NCBI GenBank assembly: GCA_004194705.1
Contig: SADC01001112.1
Span: 248,001-312,000, forward strand
Direction: 5' to 3'
Length of the DNA: 64,000 bases
Origin: Ditylenchus dipsaci
Taxonomy: Eukaryota; Nematoda; Chromadorea; Rhabditida; Anguinidae
The notes below the pieces were generated by a model that saw only the letters and a list, made by a program, of their open reading frames with translations, was not told the origin of the DNA and did no database searches. Shown here one piece after another: positions 54,201 through 64,000 of the stretch. Each line of letters starts with the position of its first letter. Within the stretch, counting starts at the first letter, position 1. The translations under genes and the position numbers were made by a program.

Positions 54201-57200
54201 GGGCCAAGTCCACATTGGATGCAGACCGACTATTGGACACTGAGGACTGTCGACTGTGTGAGCGTTCAGCACAACAACTCAAATCAAAGGCTCTTGACTC
54301 TCCAGCAATAGCATTGTACACAGTGGCTGTGAAATATTTATTTCATAAAGTAAAACCTCGATTTAGTAGCTCTCTTTTTAAAAGCAGGGGGCCGCTGTAC
54401 CGCAGTTTTTTTTATTCAATGCCAAAATCATGAGACTTTTCAAACTTTTTGTCAGATTGAAATTTTAAGCAGCCTTATAAAATTTAAATTATCTGCAGAA
54501 TCAGACAACCCTAGGAAATACAGTGTTGATTTCCACCATTTTCCTTAATTTTTTCATCAGTGTATTTTTTTCGGTAATAGCCCCTTTGAAGAGGGTTATT
54601 GATAAAAGCAGCCAACCTGGAAAAATCCAGCTTCGTAGAGAATATAGGCATTCCATGCACCAGCCACCAAACACGGCTCTTCATAACCTCCAGTACCCCT
54701 GTCCTGGCCTATTCCCTTCAAATCCATTGGCGAGATGCTGCCTCCAATGGACAACTCCCTTTCACTTAAACTTTTATTATCGCACCCAGAGGACAGTCTG
54801 CTTTTTCGTTTGTCAGCAGTTGTAAGGTTGTCGTCTGCTTCTTCAATGGCTGGGTCTTCGTCTTCCCATTCTTCCGCAAAGTCACCATAGGCTCCCTGAA
54901 GCAAAATAATAAGTTCAGAAGTTGATAGTAAATTGGCTGACCTGGAGAATGTAGAGCAGTATTCTAGCAGCAGTAAGCCGCACAGTGGAGTCAGCACTGT
55001 CCAGTCGTTGAGCCAGATCCTGAAGTAGTTTGGACTGCTCCTTACTGCTTAATCTAATCCACGTGCAGGGTATCTGAATGAGCAGTTTTTTATGAATGAG
55101 ACAAAAACTACTAACTATCTACCCTAAAGATGTACTAAAAGGAAATAAATTCTGTTTCCAGGATCTTTTAATAATGTGTTTTTATGGATGGTCGAAGAGT
55201 TATCTCCTAACTCTCCAGGGCGGAATGACAAAATGTCCTGATTTATCGGTAGTTTCCTGATTGAAATCGTGATTTTGACATTTAGTATCTGGTCACCCTG
55301 CCCCATTTCTCAGGGGTGATATGCTAAAATTATCAAAATAATACATTTTTCGAAAATATATTTATAAAATATATGTATATTTCAACCAACTTAAAAAAAC
55401 CATTTTATTTATCTCTTCTGTTATTTTTTTATGCCATTCTGAATCGGAAAAAAAAGATTTGACATAAAGTGACTAAAATGAATAGATGAAGGCCCTGAAA
55501 AAATAAAAATCTTTTAATAAAAAATACGTATATCACCCCTATGCCTCTAACGAAGGAAACTTTTTTATTTTATGCTGGATACCACAAACCCTTAAAAGAC
55601 CTTTTCTAAAAAGCTGTCAAAGTCGCCTTTTTCAGCCCGAACAAGGTTGAACAAGAAAATCAGCTCAGACTAACAAGGCAAAGATTTTGGCCGAATTAGG
55701 CCTAAAAGCAGATTTAACCGGTGAAATCCTCAACAAAGTTTTTGGCATGTACAAACTCTAACTGCCTCCAATCAGACTTTCTTGAAAAAAAATTTTGAGG
55801 CAGGCCAGCCTTGACCAGGCCATAAATTTTTTGTATAATCATTTGAATTTGCTTTTTCTTGGCACAAATACACTTTTTTGGCGCAAAATTTTATTGACGC
55901 GGATAAACTTCTTCTCGGTTCAAATACACTTTATTTTAACTAAATTAACTGAATCTTGGTGCAAATTAACTAAATTTGCCCCAAGAAAAAAGTAGATCTG
56001 CGCCACAATAAAATTTATTTGAGCGAGAAGAAGTTTATTTGCGCCATCAAAAATGATTATCCAAATTTATTTCTTCAGGCACAAACCATAGACAGTTAAA
56101 TAGGGTCAATAATTTCTAAGGGGTGGTATTTAATTTTGGCCATAGAATTGTGAAAAATGGCCATAGAATATTTAAATTTGGCCATAGATTTTTTTGGCCA
56201 TAGAATATTGAAAAATGGCCATAGATTTTTAAAAAATGGCCATAGATCTCTAAATTTTAACCATACTCGCTCGAAATCATGTTTCAACCACTTTTTAAGA
56301 TGCTCTTGAACCTGAAACATACTGAAAAGATGTTTTAAGGGTGTCGATGACAATTTTCAGAGAATTTTTTTTTGACCGAAATTTGACTTTTTGCCCTGAG
56401 CGACCAATGGTCGGAAAAATTACAGAAATTTTTTTTCTCGGAAAAGTGTCATCGACACCCTTAAAACATCTTTTCAGGATGTTTCAGGTCCAAGAGCATC
56501 TTAAAAAGTGGTTGAAACATGATTTCGAGCGAGTATGGCTAAAATTCAGAAATCTATGGCCAATTTTCAGAAATCTATGGCCATTTTTCAGAAATCTATG
56601 GCCATTTTTCAATATTCTATGGCCAACACAAATCTATGGCCAAAATTAAATATTCTATGGCCATTTTTCACAATTCTATGGCCAATTTTAAATATAACCC
56701 ATTTTTAAGCCCTAAAACACCCACTTTTTTGTCCTCCATGTAACGAGTGAAGGCATCAAAGTTGAGTGCAAAGTCTTCCATCTCAGAATAAGTGTAGAGT
56801 TCAGCCATTTCAACACTGTGTTTGTCACAGTCCGCATACTCAAAGTTGATTTCCGACATGTTTGGAACTTGGCCACTCTAAGAACCAGAAGATTAGTTCA
56901 CGTTAATTTTTGCAATAAAATTTGGCTATCCAGAACCTTTGGGGCCCCACTCGCCAGAACCAAAGGGGTCCCAGTCATTTTAAGTCTAATCTATGCGAAA
57001 AAATAAGTAAGGCGCGAATTCAAATTGAACATTTTTTTGCATAGATTAGACTTAAAATGACTGGGACCCTTTGGTTCTGGCGAGTGGGGCCCCAAAGGTT
57101 CTGTTGCTCCTAAAATTTATTCTTGAGTTTGAGCAAAAAGCCACTCATATAGCTTATGGGTGGAGGAATTATCCCTTTTTCTTTTTATTTAATAAAAAGA

Positions 57201-59728
57201 CGGAAGAAGAAGACATGCCTCAAGGAGACAAAAGAACAAAGAGTTTGGAAGCGGAAAAAATTCTCCAGGGAGCCTTCTTTTCTGGTCCAAAAGAAGATAT
57301 GGTGCATAAAAATGGCGAAATGTTAATTATTTAATAAAAAGCCTTTGCTCTTTGCCTCTCTAGCCAGCAGCTTATATGAAGGGTAAAAGGTTGGTTGTGC
57401 TTTTAGGCTGAAAAAAGTGATGGCTAGACAATTAGTCTATGTTAATTAGACCAATAATTAGGCCTAAATTCAATGGGATATCATTTATTGCATTCATCTT
57501 TTAAAAATATAATACAAACAGGTGAATGTATGTACAAAATTGTTTCTCTGATTTGGTTCACACTTTTACCTTTTTGTGTTACATTTTTCAAAGATGATGA
57601 ATAAATGATACATTATAAGGAACTAGAGTCGCAGGGATACGTGATGATGAAAGTTCAAAATTTTCAATCTAACTACGCAAATCAAAAATTTGCGCCAAAA
57701 AAGTGGATTTGAGCCAAAAATGAATATTTTCCAATTCAAAAAGTATTAAAAATTTTAGGTTAATTTAACTTAAAAACTAAAAAAGCTGAATTATTTCGAT
57801 TAAAGTTGCGGTACTATAAAAATAAGACTGACAAAAATTCCCTGCCTACTAGCTATAAAAGGGACTAAACAAAATGGAGAATCAACAATGTCAACAAGAA
57901 ACTGGTTGAAAAAGTAGCTAGGAGTGTGATGTACCACGGACTTCAAAGTAGGAACTATGCGAAATTCCAGGATGTTATCCATGTTGGATTATTTATAATT
58001 TTGTCGAGTATTTAAAATGTTCGACTTTTTTCGAGTTTAAACTGCTGCTTAATAGCATCGGTGGCCTAGTGGTAAAACAGCGGCGTATTGTGAAAGCCGG
58101 GATAATTTTAGAGGTATAATTTTTCTTCGACTTTTACCACATTGCGTCAAATAAATTCTCGTTTGAATTTCACTGGTACCCATCTTACAAAACATTATAT
58201 GGCAGGCTCTTTTAACTCGACTCGACAACCCTAATTATTTAGGGGTTCTTTCTAGAAAAAATCCGTCATTTTTTGAAGACAGCGATAAAAAGAATAATTT
58301 CACCAAGAAGATAAAATTCCTTGTTTGTGTTGATGCAGAAATAGCCGGTATAAAGTGCGTATATTAATTCATCAATTTTTATTCCGCATCAACCTTTGAA
58401 ATGCAAAACGGCTCGCTAAAATGTGAAAAGCAGCTGCTTTTTGTTATTAAAAATGGAAGGGAGTGCCAGTTTCGTACTGTAAGGTGGTTTGGTGACGCAA
58501 TAACTATTTTTCGACGCTTTAAACTTCAATACAATATCCTCAACAAATAAATATTTGGCTGCTCTTGCTAATGGATTTCATAGATTTTTGTAATGTATAA
58601 CGGATGTGTTAATGGAACGTGTGACATCAAACGTGTGTTAATGGAAGAAAGAAAACATTGAATGCAAGGAAATATGCCAAAAATACAGATCTAATTTTTG
58701 AGAACCGAAATGGTCAAAGACTACAATATTTTTTAAAACAAAAAACCACGAAAAAAGACTTTTGATAACCAATATTTATGGTTTCTTTAAAATTAAGTTT
58801 TTCAAAAATTATAAAACGACAAATAAGCAATCGTCAGTGTTTCCAAAAATCGCAGTCATGTCTCACACTCAGGGCCGCAATTTGGGGGAGGGGGCGATCA
58901 TAGGTGTTATTACCCCACACAAATCCCCCATCCCTCTACAAATACGTTACAAAACACTCCACTACCCCCCCCCCTCCCTTGACAACAAAAATAAAGCAAA
59001 AAACCCTTTTATAATAATTAGTACGGTAATCGTATTGAAAGTTGACTAACCTACCTAATAATCTCGAGATCGAGTTCACAGTTTTCGAATGTTTGAGGGC
59101 TACTAGAGGTTTGACGGTGTGCTTTTAAATACAATAAAAATAAAATATCGTAATGGTATTAGCCAATCCACTGTGTCACCAAAACATCGGAGATCAAAAA
59201 AGGGTACGATTTTTCACTTCAGGACGACCAGTGTCAGGATGACCAAAAGATGCTAAAAATTTGGAGCGAAAAATTTTTGCAACCAGGGTGGGTGAAATAT
59301 GAGAAAGGTATTGGGCTGGTGAGGCTTCGTTGCATTTGGATCAAATAACAAATTTACAGATAGTCCGCAGTCCATACTGCCGATCGCGCCTGCACACCCT
59401 CCTGACAGTTCCTTCAACTTTGGCAACTGTGCAGATCGACGTTGGCTAGAGCGGAGACACACAAGTCATTGGAGGAGCTATCATCTCTATCACAATTCAC
59501 ACCGGAGTCTGTGTAGCTACCAAGAGAAGTTGTCGATTGCTGTTGTTGAGAGTTACTTCTGGAGCCAGAACCATACACTAAAAAGCGGACAATTAAAAAA
59601 AAACTTGCAAGCAGTGTTTATCAAAGCGATAACCCCCTGAAAATATATGTCTAAAATATACCATCTTCAGCAAATCCAGGTCGCACATTTCTGCGAGTGT
59701 TGTTGCTGCCCACAGCTTTGTTGCACAT
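48229..59728 (-). CDS. farl-11: STRIP1/2 (FAM40) orthologue, STRIPAK core subunit; C. elegans farl-11-like, 23 exons
   Basis: STRIP is the scaffold of STRIPAK, which joins PP2A, striatin and GCK kinases. Minus-strand exons start at 59,728-59,662 (MCNKAVGSNNTRRNVRPGFA), 59,577-59,501, 56,877-56,725 (INFEYADCDKHSVEMAELYT), 55,073-54,942 and 54,895-54,617. They continue through 53,442-53,140 (HYPIKKVLLLAWKVLLATLG), 52,638-52,373 (QGLPWKPK), 52,327-52,287 (VREKDLEQFL), 50,613-50,458 (ILADVL, DINRHKE), 50,286-50,133, 49,903-49,773 (INLLRVLNKLTKWK) and 49,598-49,435 (RQWRKSNMDI, LNDDWAYANETRSK). The last is 48,494-48,229, ending at TAG. The total is about 1,107 codons against about 840 in human; extra length is an acidic insert in exon 5 and the N-terminus. 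Exon 17 uses a GC donor (CAG|GCAATT). Four joins or exons lack one base (54.62, 51.63, 50.39 and 49.65 kb) and the exon 14 end (about 51,418) is uncertain. Confidence 0.93.
49435..50613 (-). other. conserved C-terminal half of STRIP, most identical exons
   Basis: Exons 50,613-50,458, 50,408-50,338, 50,286-50,133, 49,903-49,773, 49,722-49,652 and 49,598-49,435 carry the best conserved STRIP region (DUF3402 part): FRLNHVYQ, ANCLPLILKFLDQNI, TMMLVVFKSAPVLKR and LYVLKLLKMQ. Two of these exons (50,408-50,338 and 49,722-49,652) are one base short of a whole frame, yet the flanking peptide is intact on both sides. Confidence 0.85.
50748..50845. mobile_element. small ACCGTATTT-type MITE in STRIP intron
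   Basis: TACCGTATTTCCTCTAATAA and TTAGAGGAAATAAGGTA are inverted ends, with AATAAGGC / AATAATGCGG units like the 20.5-kb copy. Confidence 0.7.
50935..51232. mobile_element. ACCGTATTT-type MITE with internal 18-bp array
   Basis: ACGTATTTACTGTATTAACTC and AGTAAATACGG are the inverted ends. CTCACCACCCTCTAATAA repeats four to five times at 50,955-51,030. The second half (GGTTGAAAAATAACTCCCC) parallels the 20.5-kb copy, so the family's unit at the left end has been amplified here. Confidence 0.75.
51272..51359. mobile_element. short pogo-like MITE, 88 bp
   Basis: TACAGTCGACGCTCGTGATAA and its inverse (TTATAACGAGCGTCGACTGTA) with TA flanks. It lies in the same STRIP intron as the two preceding MITEs. 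Confidence 0.85.
54350..54600. other. STRIP intron 5 with pogo-like half element
   Basis: AAAACCTCGATTTAGTAGCTC at about 54,352 and GCCGCTGTACCGC resemble one end of a pogo-type MITE without a clear partner. Otherwise AT-rich. Confidence 0.4.
55320..56118. other. STRIP intron 3, AT-rich
   Basis: No gene. An imperfect mirrored pair of phrases around GGCGCAAATAAACTTCTTCTC (55,880-55,915, and 56,005-56,050 inverted) suggests a degraded hairpin repeat. Confidence 0.4.
56120..56700. mobile_element. inverted-repeat element with GGCCATAGAAT subrepeats
   Basis: GGGTGGTATTTAATTTTGGCC at 56,120 and GGCCAATTTTAAATATAACCC ending at 56,700 are inverted ends. Five or more GGCCATAGA phrases fill each arm and a second pair (TGTCGATGACA / TGTCATCGACA) flanks the centre near 56,400. 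The element ends 25 bases before exon 3 of STRIP. Related to 8,036-8,568. Confidence 0.8.
56932..57102. repeat. 171-bp near-perfect hairpin in STRIP intron 2
   Basis: AGAACCTTTGGGGCCCCACTC and its inverse pair over about 75 bases, with the apex near 57,010-57,030. Its outer sequence is 55 bases from the acceptor of exon 3. Confidence 0.85.
57110..59500. other. remainder of STRIP intron 2 (part of a 2.6-kb intron)
   Basis: Mostly AT-rich. ATCGGTGGCCTAGTGGTAAA at 58,058 is an A-box-like tRNA 5' half followed by CAGCGGCGTATTGTGAAAGCC, with no B box, a truncated tRNA-derived piece. A poly-C patch lies at 58,960-58,980. An open stretch at 57,071-57,334 (+) reads as a coding-like but unassigned peptide ending in a Lys/Glu-rich tail. 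Confidence 0.45.
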
Positions 59729-60230
59729 GATTTCATCTGTGCTTATTGTTGTGAGTTCCCTCAAATAATAATGAAACAAAGTGGGGCTTACCTGCCATTA
59801 TTGGCAACTATGCTGTGTATTTGTGTGAGCGAAAGTCAAGTGAGATACATGAAAAAGCAATCGAAATCTCTCTTTTTGCTAGAAAAAAGGTCTTTTCGTT
59901 TTCAAAACGCAAAAAATTTACTAAAAAACTTGTTTGAGTCATTTGGCGCTTTTGCGGGCATTTAAATTTCCTGAAGTTAACAAAATCAGGCAAATTTATT
60001 TGGTTACGAATGTTGGCGTACGAGTTTTTTTTTCGGTTGTACATTTTTGATTATGTAACATAAATGCAAGTATCTAGTCTAGAGTGTGCTTCCGGCGTTT
60101 TTGGGGGAAAGGTGACTCATTCAATATTGCTGACGTTAATATATTTTTCGATTTTAGGCGAGGTTATATTTTCTTTGTTGGCTTTCTGGTTTTAAAGAGT
60201 TGACCACATAAAACAAACAGAACAAAGTTG

Positions 60231-60404
60231 TACAGTCAAACCTCGATAATCCGCCACCCCGCTAAACCGCCACCCTCGATAAGCCCGATTTGGTTGGCCG
60301 TCAGAGAAACTCAACAAAGTTTACCCCCGCTAAACCGCCACCTCGATAATCCGCCACCCTCGGATCGGTCCCATGAGGTGGCGGATTATCGAGGTTTGAC
60401 TGTA
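60231..60404. mobile_element. pogo-like MITE between STRIP and ATP synthase genes
   Basis: TACAGTCAAACCTCGATAATC and its inverse (GATTATCGAGGTTTGACTGTA), TA-flanked. CCGCCACC units repeat inside (CCGCTAAACCGCCACC twice). Confidence 0.88.
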
Positions 60405-60620
60405 ATCTTTTCCAGTTTATAGAAGTTTCGGAAAATAGAATTTTATATTTTCCGAAGACTAGACCTACTTGTCTGAGTCAAAAAGTCGAAATCAAAGCGC
60501 CAGAAAGTAACTCTACCTAAAAATTAAAAAGTAAATCGAGGTCACTATATTGTCTCAGTTATTCGTTGTCAAGAAGCTATCGAAACATATTTATAAAAGA
60601 AATTGAAAACGCATGATTAA

Positions 60621-60634
60621 CTTCTTCTTTTCAG
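60621..60634 (+). promoter_or_regulatory. likely spliced-leader acceptor of ATP synthase delta gene
   Basis: CTTCTTCTTTTCAG ends 9 bases before the ATG at 60,644 with no upstream exon, the usual arrangement for a trans-spliced nematode gene. Confidence 0.6.
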
Positions 60635-60643
60635 AAAATAGAA

Positions 60644-61434
60644 ATGCTTTCGTCTTCTTTGAGATCTCTTGTTCGATTTGTACCGAAACGTGCCTACGCT
60701 GCTGCTGCGGCTGCTTCATCCACTTCTCCTGAAGCTGGCGGACTCAAGTTCACTTTCGCGTGCCCAGACAAGGTTTGTTATATAGATATCTTTGGCTGAA
60801 GAAATAGTGACTGGTTTTTTAGGCGTTTTACAACAACATTGTGGTCAAACAGGTGGATGTGCCTACACTTGTAAGTCGCTTCAGAACCATATTTTTTCAA
60901 GTTACTATCTCTTTTTAGGCTGGGATGGTGGGAGTTCTCGCAAATCACGTGCCGACAATTGGCATTCTCAAGCCTGGGGTCGTTCAAGTCTACGAAGAAG
61001 ATGGTAAATTATTTCGGATGGTAGATTATTATTATTTCTATTTGGATTCAGGAAAAGTCAACAAGCTGTTCGTATCTTCTGGAACCCTATCGGTAAAGAT
61101 TTCTTGAATCGGCAACTTTATTAAGATTATACTCTGCTTATCTTTCAGGTCAATATTGATGGATCGTGCCAAGTTCTCGCTGAAGAAGCGATGCCAATTG
61201 AAGGTTGGTGTAAGTTTTGTATGAAAATTTTAGCATGATTAAATTTAGAAATCGATGAAGCTGTGAGTTGCAATTTTCAAAATGGTTTTTGAATTTAACT
61301 TAACTACGATTTACTTCTAGCTTGCCCGCAAGGAATTGGAAACAGCTCAGCGCCAATCCAACGAAGGGAGTGATGTGCAGAAAGCTGAAGCCTCGATTCG
61401 TGCTGAAGTCGCCGATGCTCTCATCAAGCCGTGA
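60644..61434 (+). CDS. atp5f1d: mitochondrial ATP synthase F1 subunit delta
   Basis: Seven in-phase exons (60,644-60,772, 60,823-60,870, 60,919-61,003, 61,052-61,092, 61,149-61,203, 61,249-61,262 and 61,321-61,434) encode 161 residues, close to the family's usual precursor length. The first 20 or so residues are a mitochondrial presequence (MLSSSLRSLVRFVPKRAYAA: basic, Ser-rich, no acids). The beta-sandwich follows (KFTFACPDK, VVKQVDVPT, GMVGVLANHVPTIGILKPGV) and then the C-terminal helical pair (EIDEALARKELETAQRQ). This subunit is part of the central stalk and joins gamma to the c-ring; it corresponds to bacterial epsilon. The sixth exon is only 14 bases. All frames are intact, in contrast to the neighbouring STRIP gene. 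AATAAA follows at 61,525. Confidence 0.96.
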
Positions 61435-61524
61435 CTGGCCAGGTCTAGGAAGAACTATTCAAATCAAGACTATGTAATTGAATGAGATTAGGACTGTTGT
61501 TGATTGCTATGATCCTAGTGTGAG

Positions 61525-61530
61525 AATAAA
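61525..61530 (+). terminator. polyadenylation signal AATAAA
   Basis: Canonical hexamer 90 bases after the stop of the ATP synthase delta gene and 37 bases before a mariner-like MITE. Confidence 0.7.
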
Positions 61531-61566
61531 ATAATCGTGGTGAGATCTGTGTCTTATTGCTGATAA

Positions 61567-61933
61567 TACAGGGTGTCCCAAATATTTTGGAACTTTTCTT
61601 TTGGACATAGCTTTTTCTCTAGTGCGATTTTTGAAATTCTGTAAACGCAGATCTATTCAGAATTTCATAAGAATTTTTTTGGTATATAACTTGAAAAACA
61701 CGATTTTTGCTTGGTCCTCCTTGCGGTTTGGGTGCTTGTCTCTGGGTTGCCTCTGGGTCGGTAAGGCCCAAACTACAGGGGGGGGACCAAGCAAAAATCG
61801 TGCTTTTGAAGTTATATACCAAAAAATTCTCATGAAATTCTGAATCGATCTGCGTTTACAGAATTTCGAAAATCGCACTAGAGAAAAAGTTATGGCCAAA
61901 AGAAAAGTTCCAAAATATTTGGGACACCCTGTA
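61567..61933. mobile_element. mariner-like MITE just 3' of the ATP synthase gene
   Basis: TACAGGGTGTCCCAAATATTT and its inverse (AAATATTTGGGACACCCTGTA), TA-flanked. Arms of about 150 bases pair around a middle at 61,750. TTGGTCC...GGGGGGGACCAAGC inside matches wording in the MITE of the ZnT6 intron and the 37.5-kb MITE. Confidence 0.9.
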
Positions 61934-62877
61934 CATGTGGCAGTAGGAAAAGACTTTTTCTGAGAAGCGATCATGGCTTTTTCTTAGTTGGCCATGACAG
62001 TTGCTTAATTGGAAGCCATCGGTGTCTTGAACGTAGCGTTTGCAGTGTTTTGAAATTACCCTTGTGTGCAGTAGGTGTGTTTTGACAATAAGGTTCAATT
62101 TAGCCATTATGGAACCAGATTCTGATTTTATATTGCTAGTAAATATGATTCTGTCACTAACCTTCGACCACCCGCCTCTGAACAAAACCACCCGACCTTT
62201 TAGCCTCTGAAACGTACAAAAAGGGTTTTTAGGTCCCGGACGAGCATTTTTGATAAAATCTCACCAAAAATTTGACTTTTGGCCTTGGAGGAGCAAGGTG
62301 ATTTAATCAAGAGGGTACGTGGATAGTCAAGTAATGGTGGTTTAATGGTATTCTACTATGGTTTTTAGACTGGAGCTTGGAAAAAAGTCTTGAAATACAT
62401 TTGGTCAAGAGTCTCGCTCGGTTTGATGTCTTAGAATTATTTATAGCCTCCTGCGCCTCCTTCGATTTTACACTAAACCATAGGTGCGATTGTAAGTAGA
62501 ATGAAGCGAACTCAACTTCAGCTACAAGCAGGGTGTGGCTTTTATAAAAATTCTTAGTTTCCTCACATGTTCCGTTGTGCATCTAATATTTCTACACATA
62601 ATTGTAAAGATATTTTCCGCATCTTTTCATTAGAGTCCTTATTTAGAAAACACTGAGTATGCAAGAACTATTGAATTATTTCTAAAAAAAGGCTGAGAGC
62701 TAAAAAGACGAACCCTGGCCAAATCAGCTGTATTCAGAAAAGGATGTCCTGCATCAGTTTTATGCAAACATTTTTTGTATTTTAGACAAATTCAAGTTCA
62801 AAATTATTAATACGGCTGATAGGTAAAAATAATATCACCACCTACTCGTCTTACCCTATCTAGCTTATTACATGATT
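61934..62877. other. intergenic, no gene supported
   Basis: AT-rich. Minus-strand ORFs at 61,856-62,191 and 62,307-62,582 have no domain and no splice-linked partners that I could find. They could be non-coding. Confidence 0.4.
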
Positions 62878-63668
62878 CGTACTCATTTGGGAAAATTTCA
62901 TTTGGGCACCTCATTTGGCACCTTATTTGGGCACCAATTTCGAATATGTTAAATTTTCAAACGCAAAGGTGTGCCTCTTTAGATTTTATTCGTAAAACAG
63001 TTTTCAAAGAATTATCAGGTCTCAAACCCGGGCCGTGATTTTAAAGCCCGAACCAGGCCAAAATCATTTGGGATGGGCTGGCCCAAAGAAAAAAATTAAG
63101 CTCTATGCCCGGATGGGCTGGGCTAGAAAAAATATGTCCGGCCGGTCCTTAAAAATGCGGACCGTACACAGGCCACCTCAGAGGCGATAGCCAAACCACT
63201 ATGTACCCATCGGGAAAGAGTTTTAAAATTTAAACAAAAGTGTTTTAAAACCACGGTATCCTGCCAAAAAGACACTGAAGTACCACCACCCAGGTACCAC
63301 TACCTAACTTATATCACTTTAGGGGTGGTTTGGGGTACTCTTAGATGGTTGAAGCACTTTACTAGATCGGTGAAGGTTTTTTTTCAGTAAACTCGCTATT
63401 TTGGTATTATCAAGGCGTATGCAGGGTAAATTTTTTGACAAAGCGCTGGTGCTAGTCTCAGAACACTTCCCCCGTAATCCAAGTTTTTTTTTCTGGAGAT
63501 AACCACCTTCGAGATGGTAACCTGCAAGTTTTTGTAGGCTACGAATTCTCTAAAAACTGCCTTACAAATTAAATCTGAATAGCCCCTCAATAGAGTTTGA
63601 AAATTGAGCATATTTTAAGTTGGTGCCCAAATGAGGGTGCCCAAATGAGATTTTCTCAAATGAGTACC
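62878..63668. mobile_element. probable foldback element C, CCCAAATGAG repeats
   Basis: CGTACTCATTTGGGAAAATTT at the left and its inverse ending AAATGAGTACC at 63,668, with CATTTGGGCACC repeated two to three times in each TIR. Read inverted, the core contains TTGATAATACCAAAATA and GGTAGTGGTACCTGGGTGGT, as in elements A and B. No exact 8-bp flanking duplication could be placed. Confidence 0.65.
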
Positions 63669-64000
63669 AACGAGCTAAATTTGTGCTATTCAGTGGATGC
63701 TTGGATAGCTCAGAACAATTATCTTTCATTTTTGAGTAGCGCTCAGTGTTTTCAAAACTCATCCTCAACTTTTAGCCTCAACTTTTTTAACATCGCCTGT
63801 AAATGTAAATTTTCTATTTCTTTTTTTTGAAATCTGTTTGATACGTTTTGTTCAGCATTGAAAGTTGAGGATTGGGGATAGAGAAAAAATTCAGCCCTGT
63901 TTTTGGCCAAAACATCGATAAAAAAACTGCTTGAAGTTGAAATTTGCTAAACTCAACCGGTTGAGTTTAGGAATTTGAATTTTTACCTTCAGGCAGCTTG
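63669..64000. other. AT-rich end of window
   Basis: No gene or repeat with clear borders. A short palindrome CTCAACCGGTTGAG lies at 63,953-63,966. Confidence 0.4.

Noticed and set aside
61601..61974. Overlapping ORFs on both strands after the ATP synthase gene
   Set aside because: Both strands of a palindromic mariner-like MITE; the peptides are mirror products.

Overview
The window looks like a nematode nuclear genome. Four things support this: a serpentine chemoreceptor of the Srh/Str type at 44.0-45.0 kb, many copies of TTAGGC (the nematode telomere unit) in an interstitial array at 19.7-20.2 kb, introns ending in TTTTCAG, and Y-rich acceptors 10-30 bases ahead of start codons that look like spliced-leader sites. 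The species cannot be named from sequence alone. Only about 10% of the window is coding. The rest is a dense, nested landscape of transposons and inverted repeats.

Layout: (1) 0-9 kb is mobile DNA plus a two-exon protein-kinase-like fragment. A 3.6-kb hAT transposon (4,233-7,818) has an exact 8-bp target duplication and a decayed BED/hAT transposase. It sits inside an older inverted repeat and itself carries a 0.96-kb foldback element, so three levels of nesting can be read. (2) 9-11.6 kb holds small exon-like islands and unassigned sequence. (3) 11.7-32.4 kb is one giant, nearly identical inverted repeat: arms of about 4.8 kb around an 8.3-kb spacer. The arms differ by two clean later insertions, a 2.34-kb non-autonomous Helitron in the right arm and a 429-bp perfect-hairpin element in the left. 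The arms carry a series of degenerate tRNA-like modules, and the spacer holds the TTAGGC-like minisatellite. (4) 33-42 kb is genic: a Lys-rich unknown protein (+), an unknown gene ending in a membrane anchor (-), and a complete ZnT6/SLC30A6 zinc transporter (+, seven exons). (5) 44-45 kb is the chemoreceptor, whose 3' end runs into a pogo-like MITE that supplies its stop codon. (6) 48.2-59.7 kb (-) is a 23-exon STRIP1/2 (C. elegans farl-11-like) gene with MITE-packed introns. (7) 60.6-61.4 kb (+) is the mitochondrial ATP synthase delta subunit, followed by mobile and intergenic DNA.

The genes are unrelated housekeeping or signalling genes rather than one system. The most unusual material is in the repeats: a foldback family whose members share a core but have terminal inverted repeats built from different short tandem repeats, each with an 8-bp target duplication (4.26, 42.48 and probably 62.88 kb); the giant inverted repeat; and the TTAGGC array whose joining phrase also occurs in a foldback core. 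Several otherwise well conserved reading frames lack exactly one base, mostly in short T or A runs, which points to uncorrected assembly deletions more than to gene decay.
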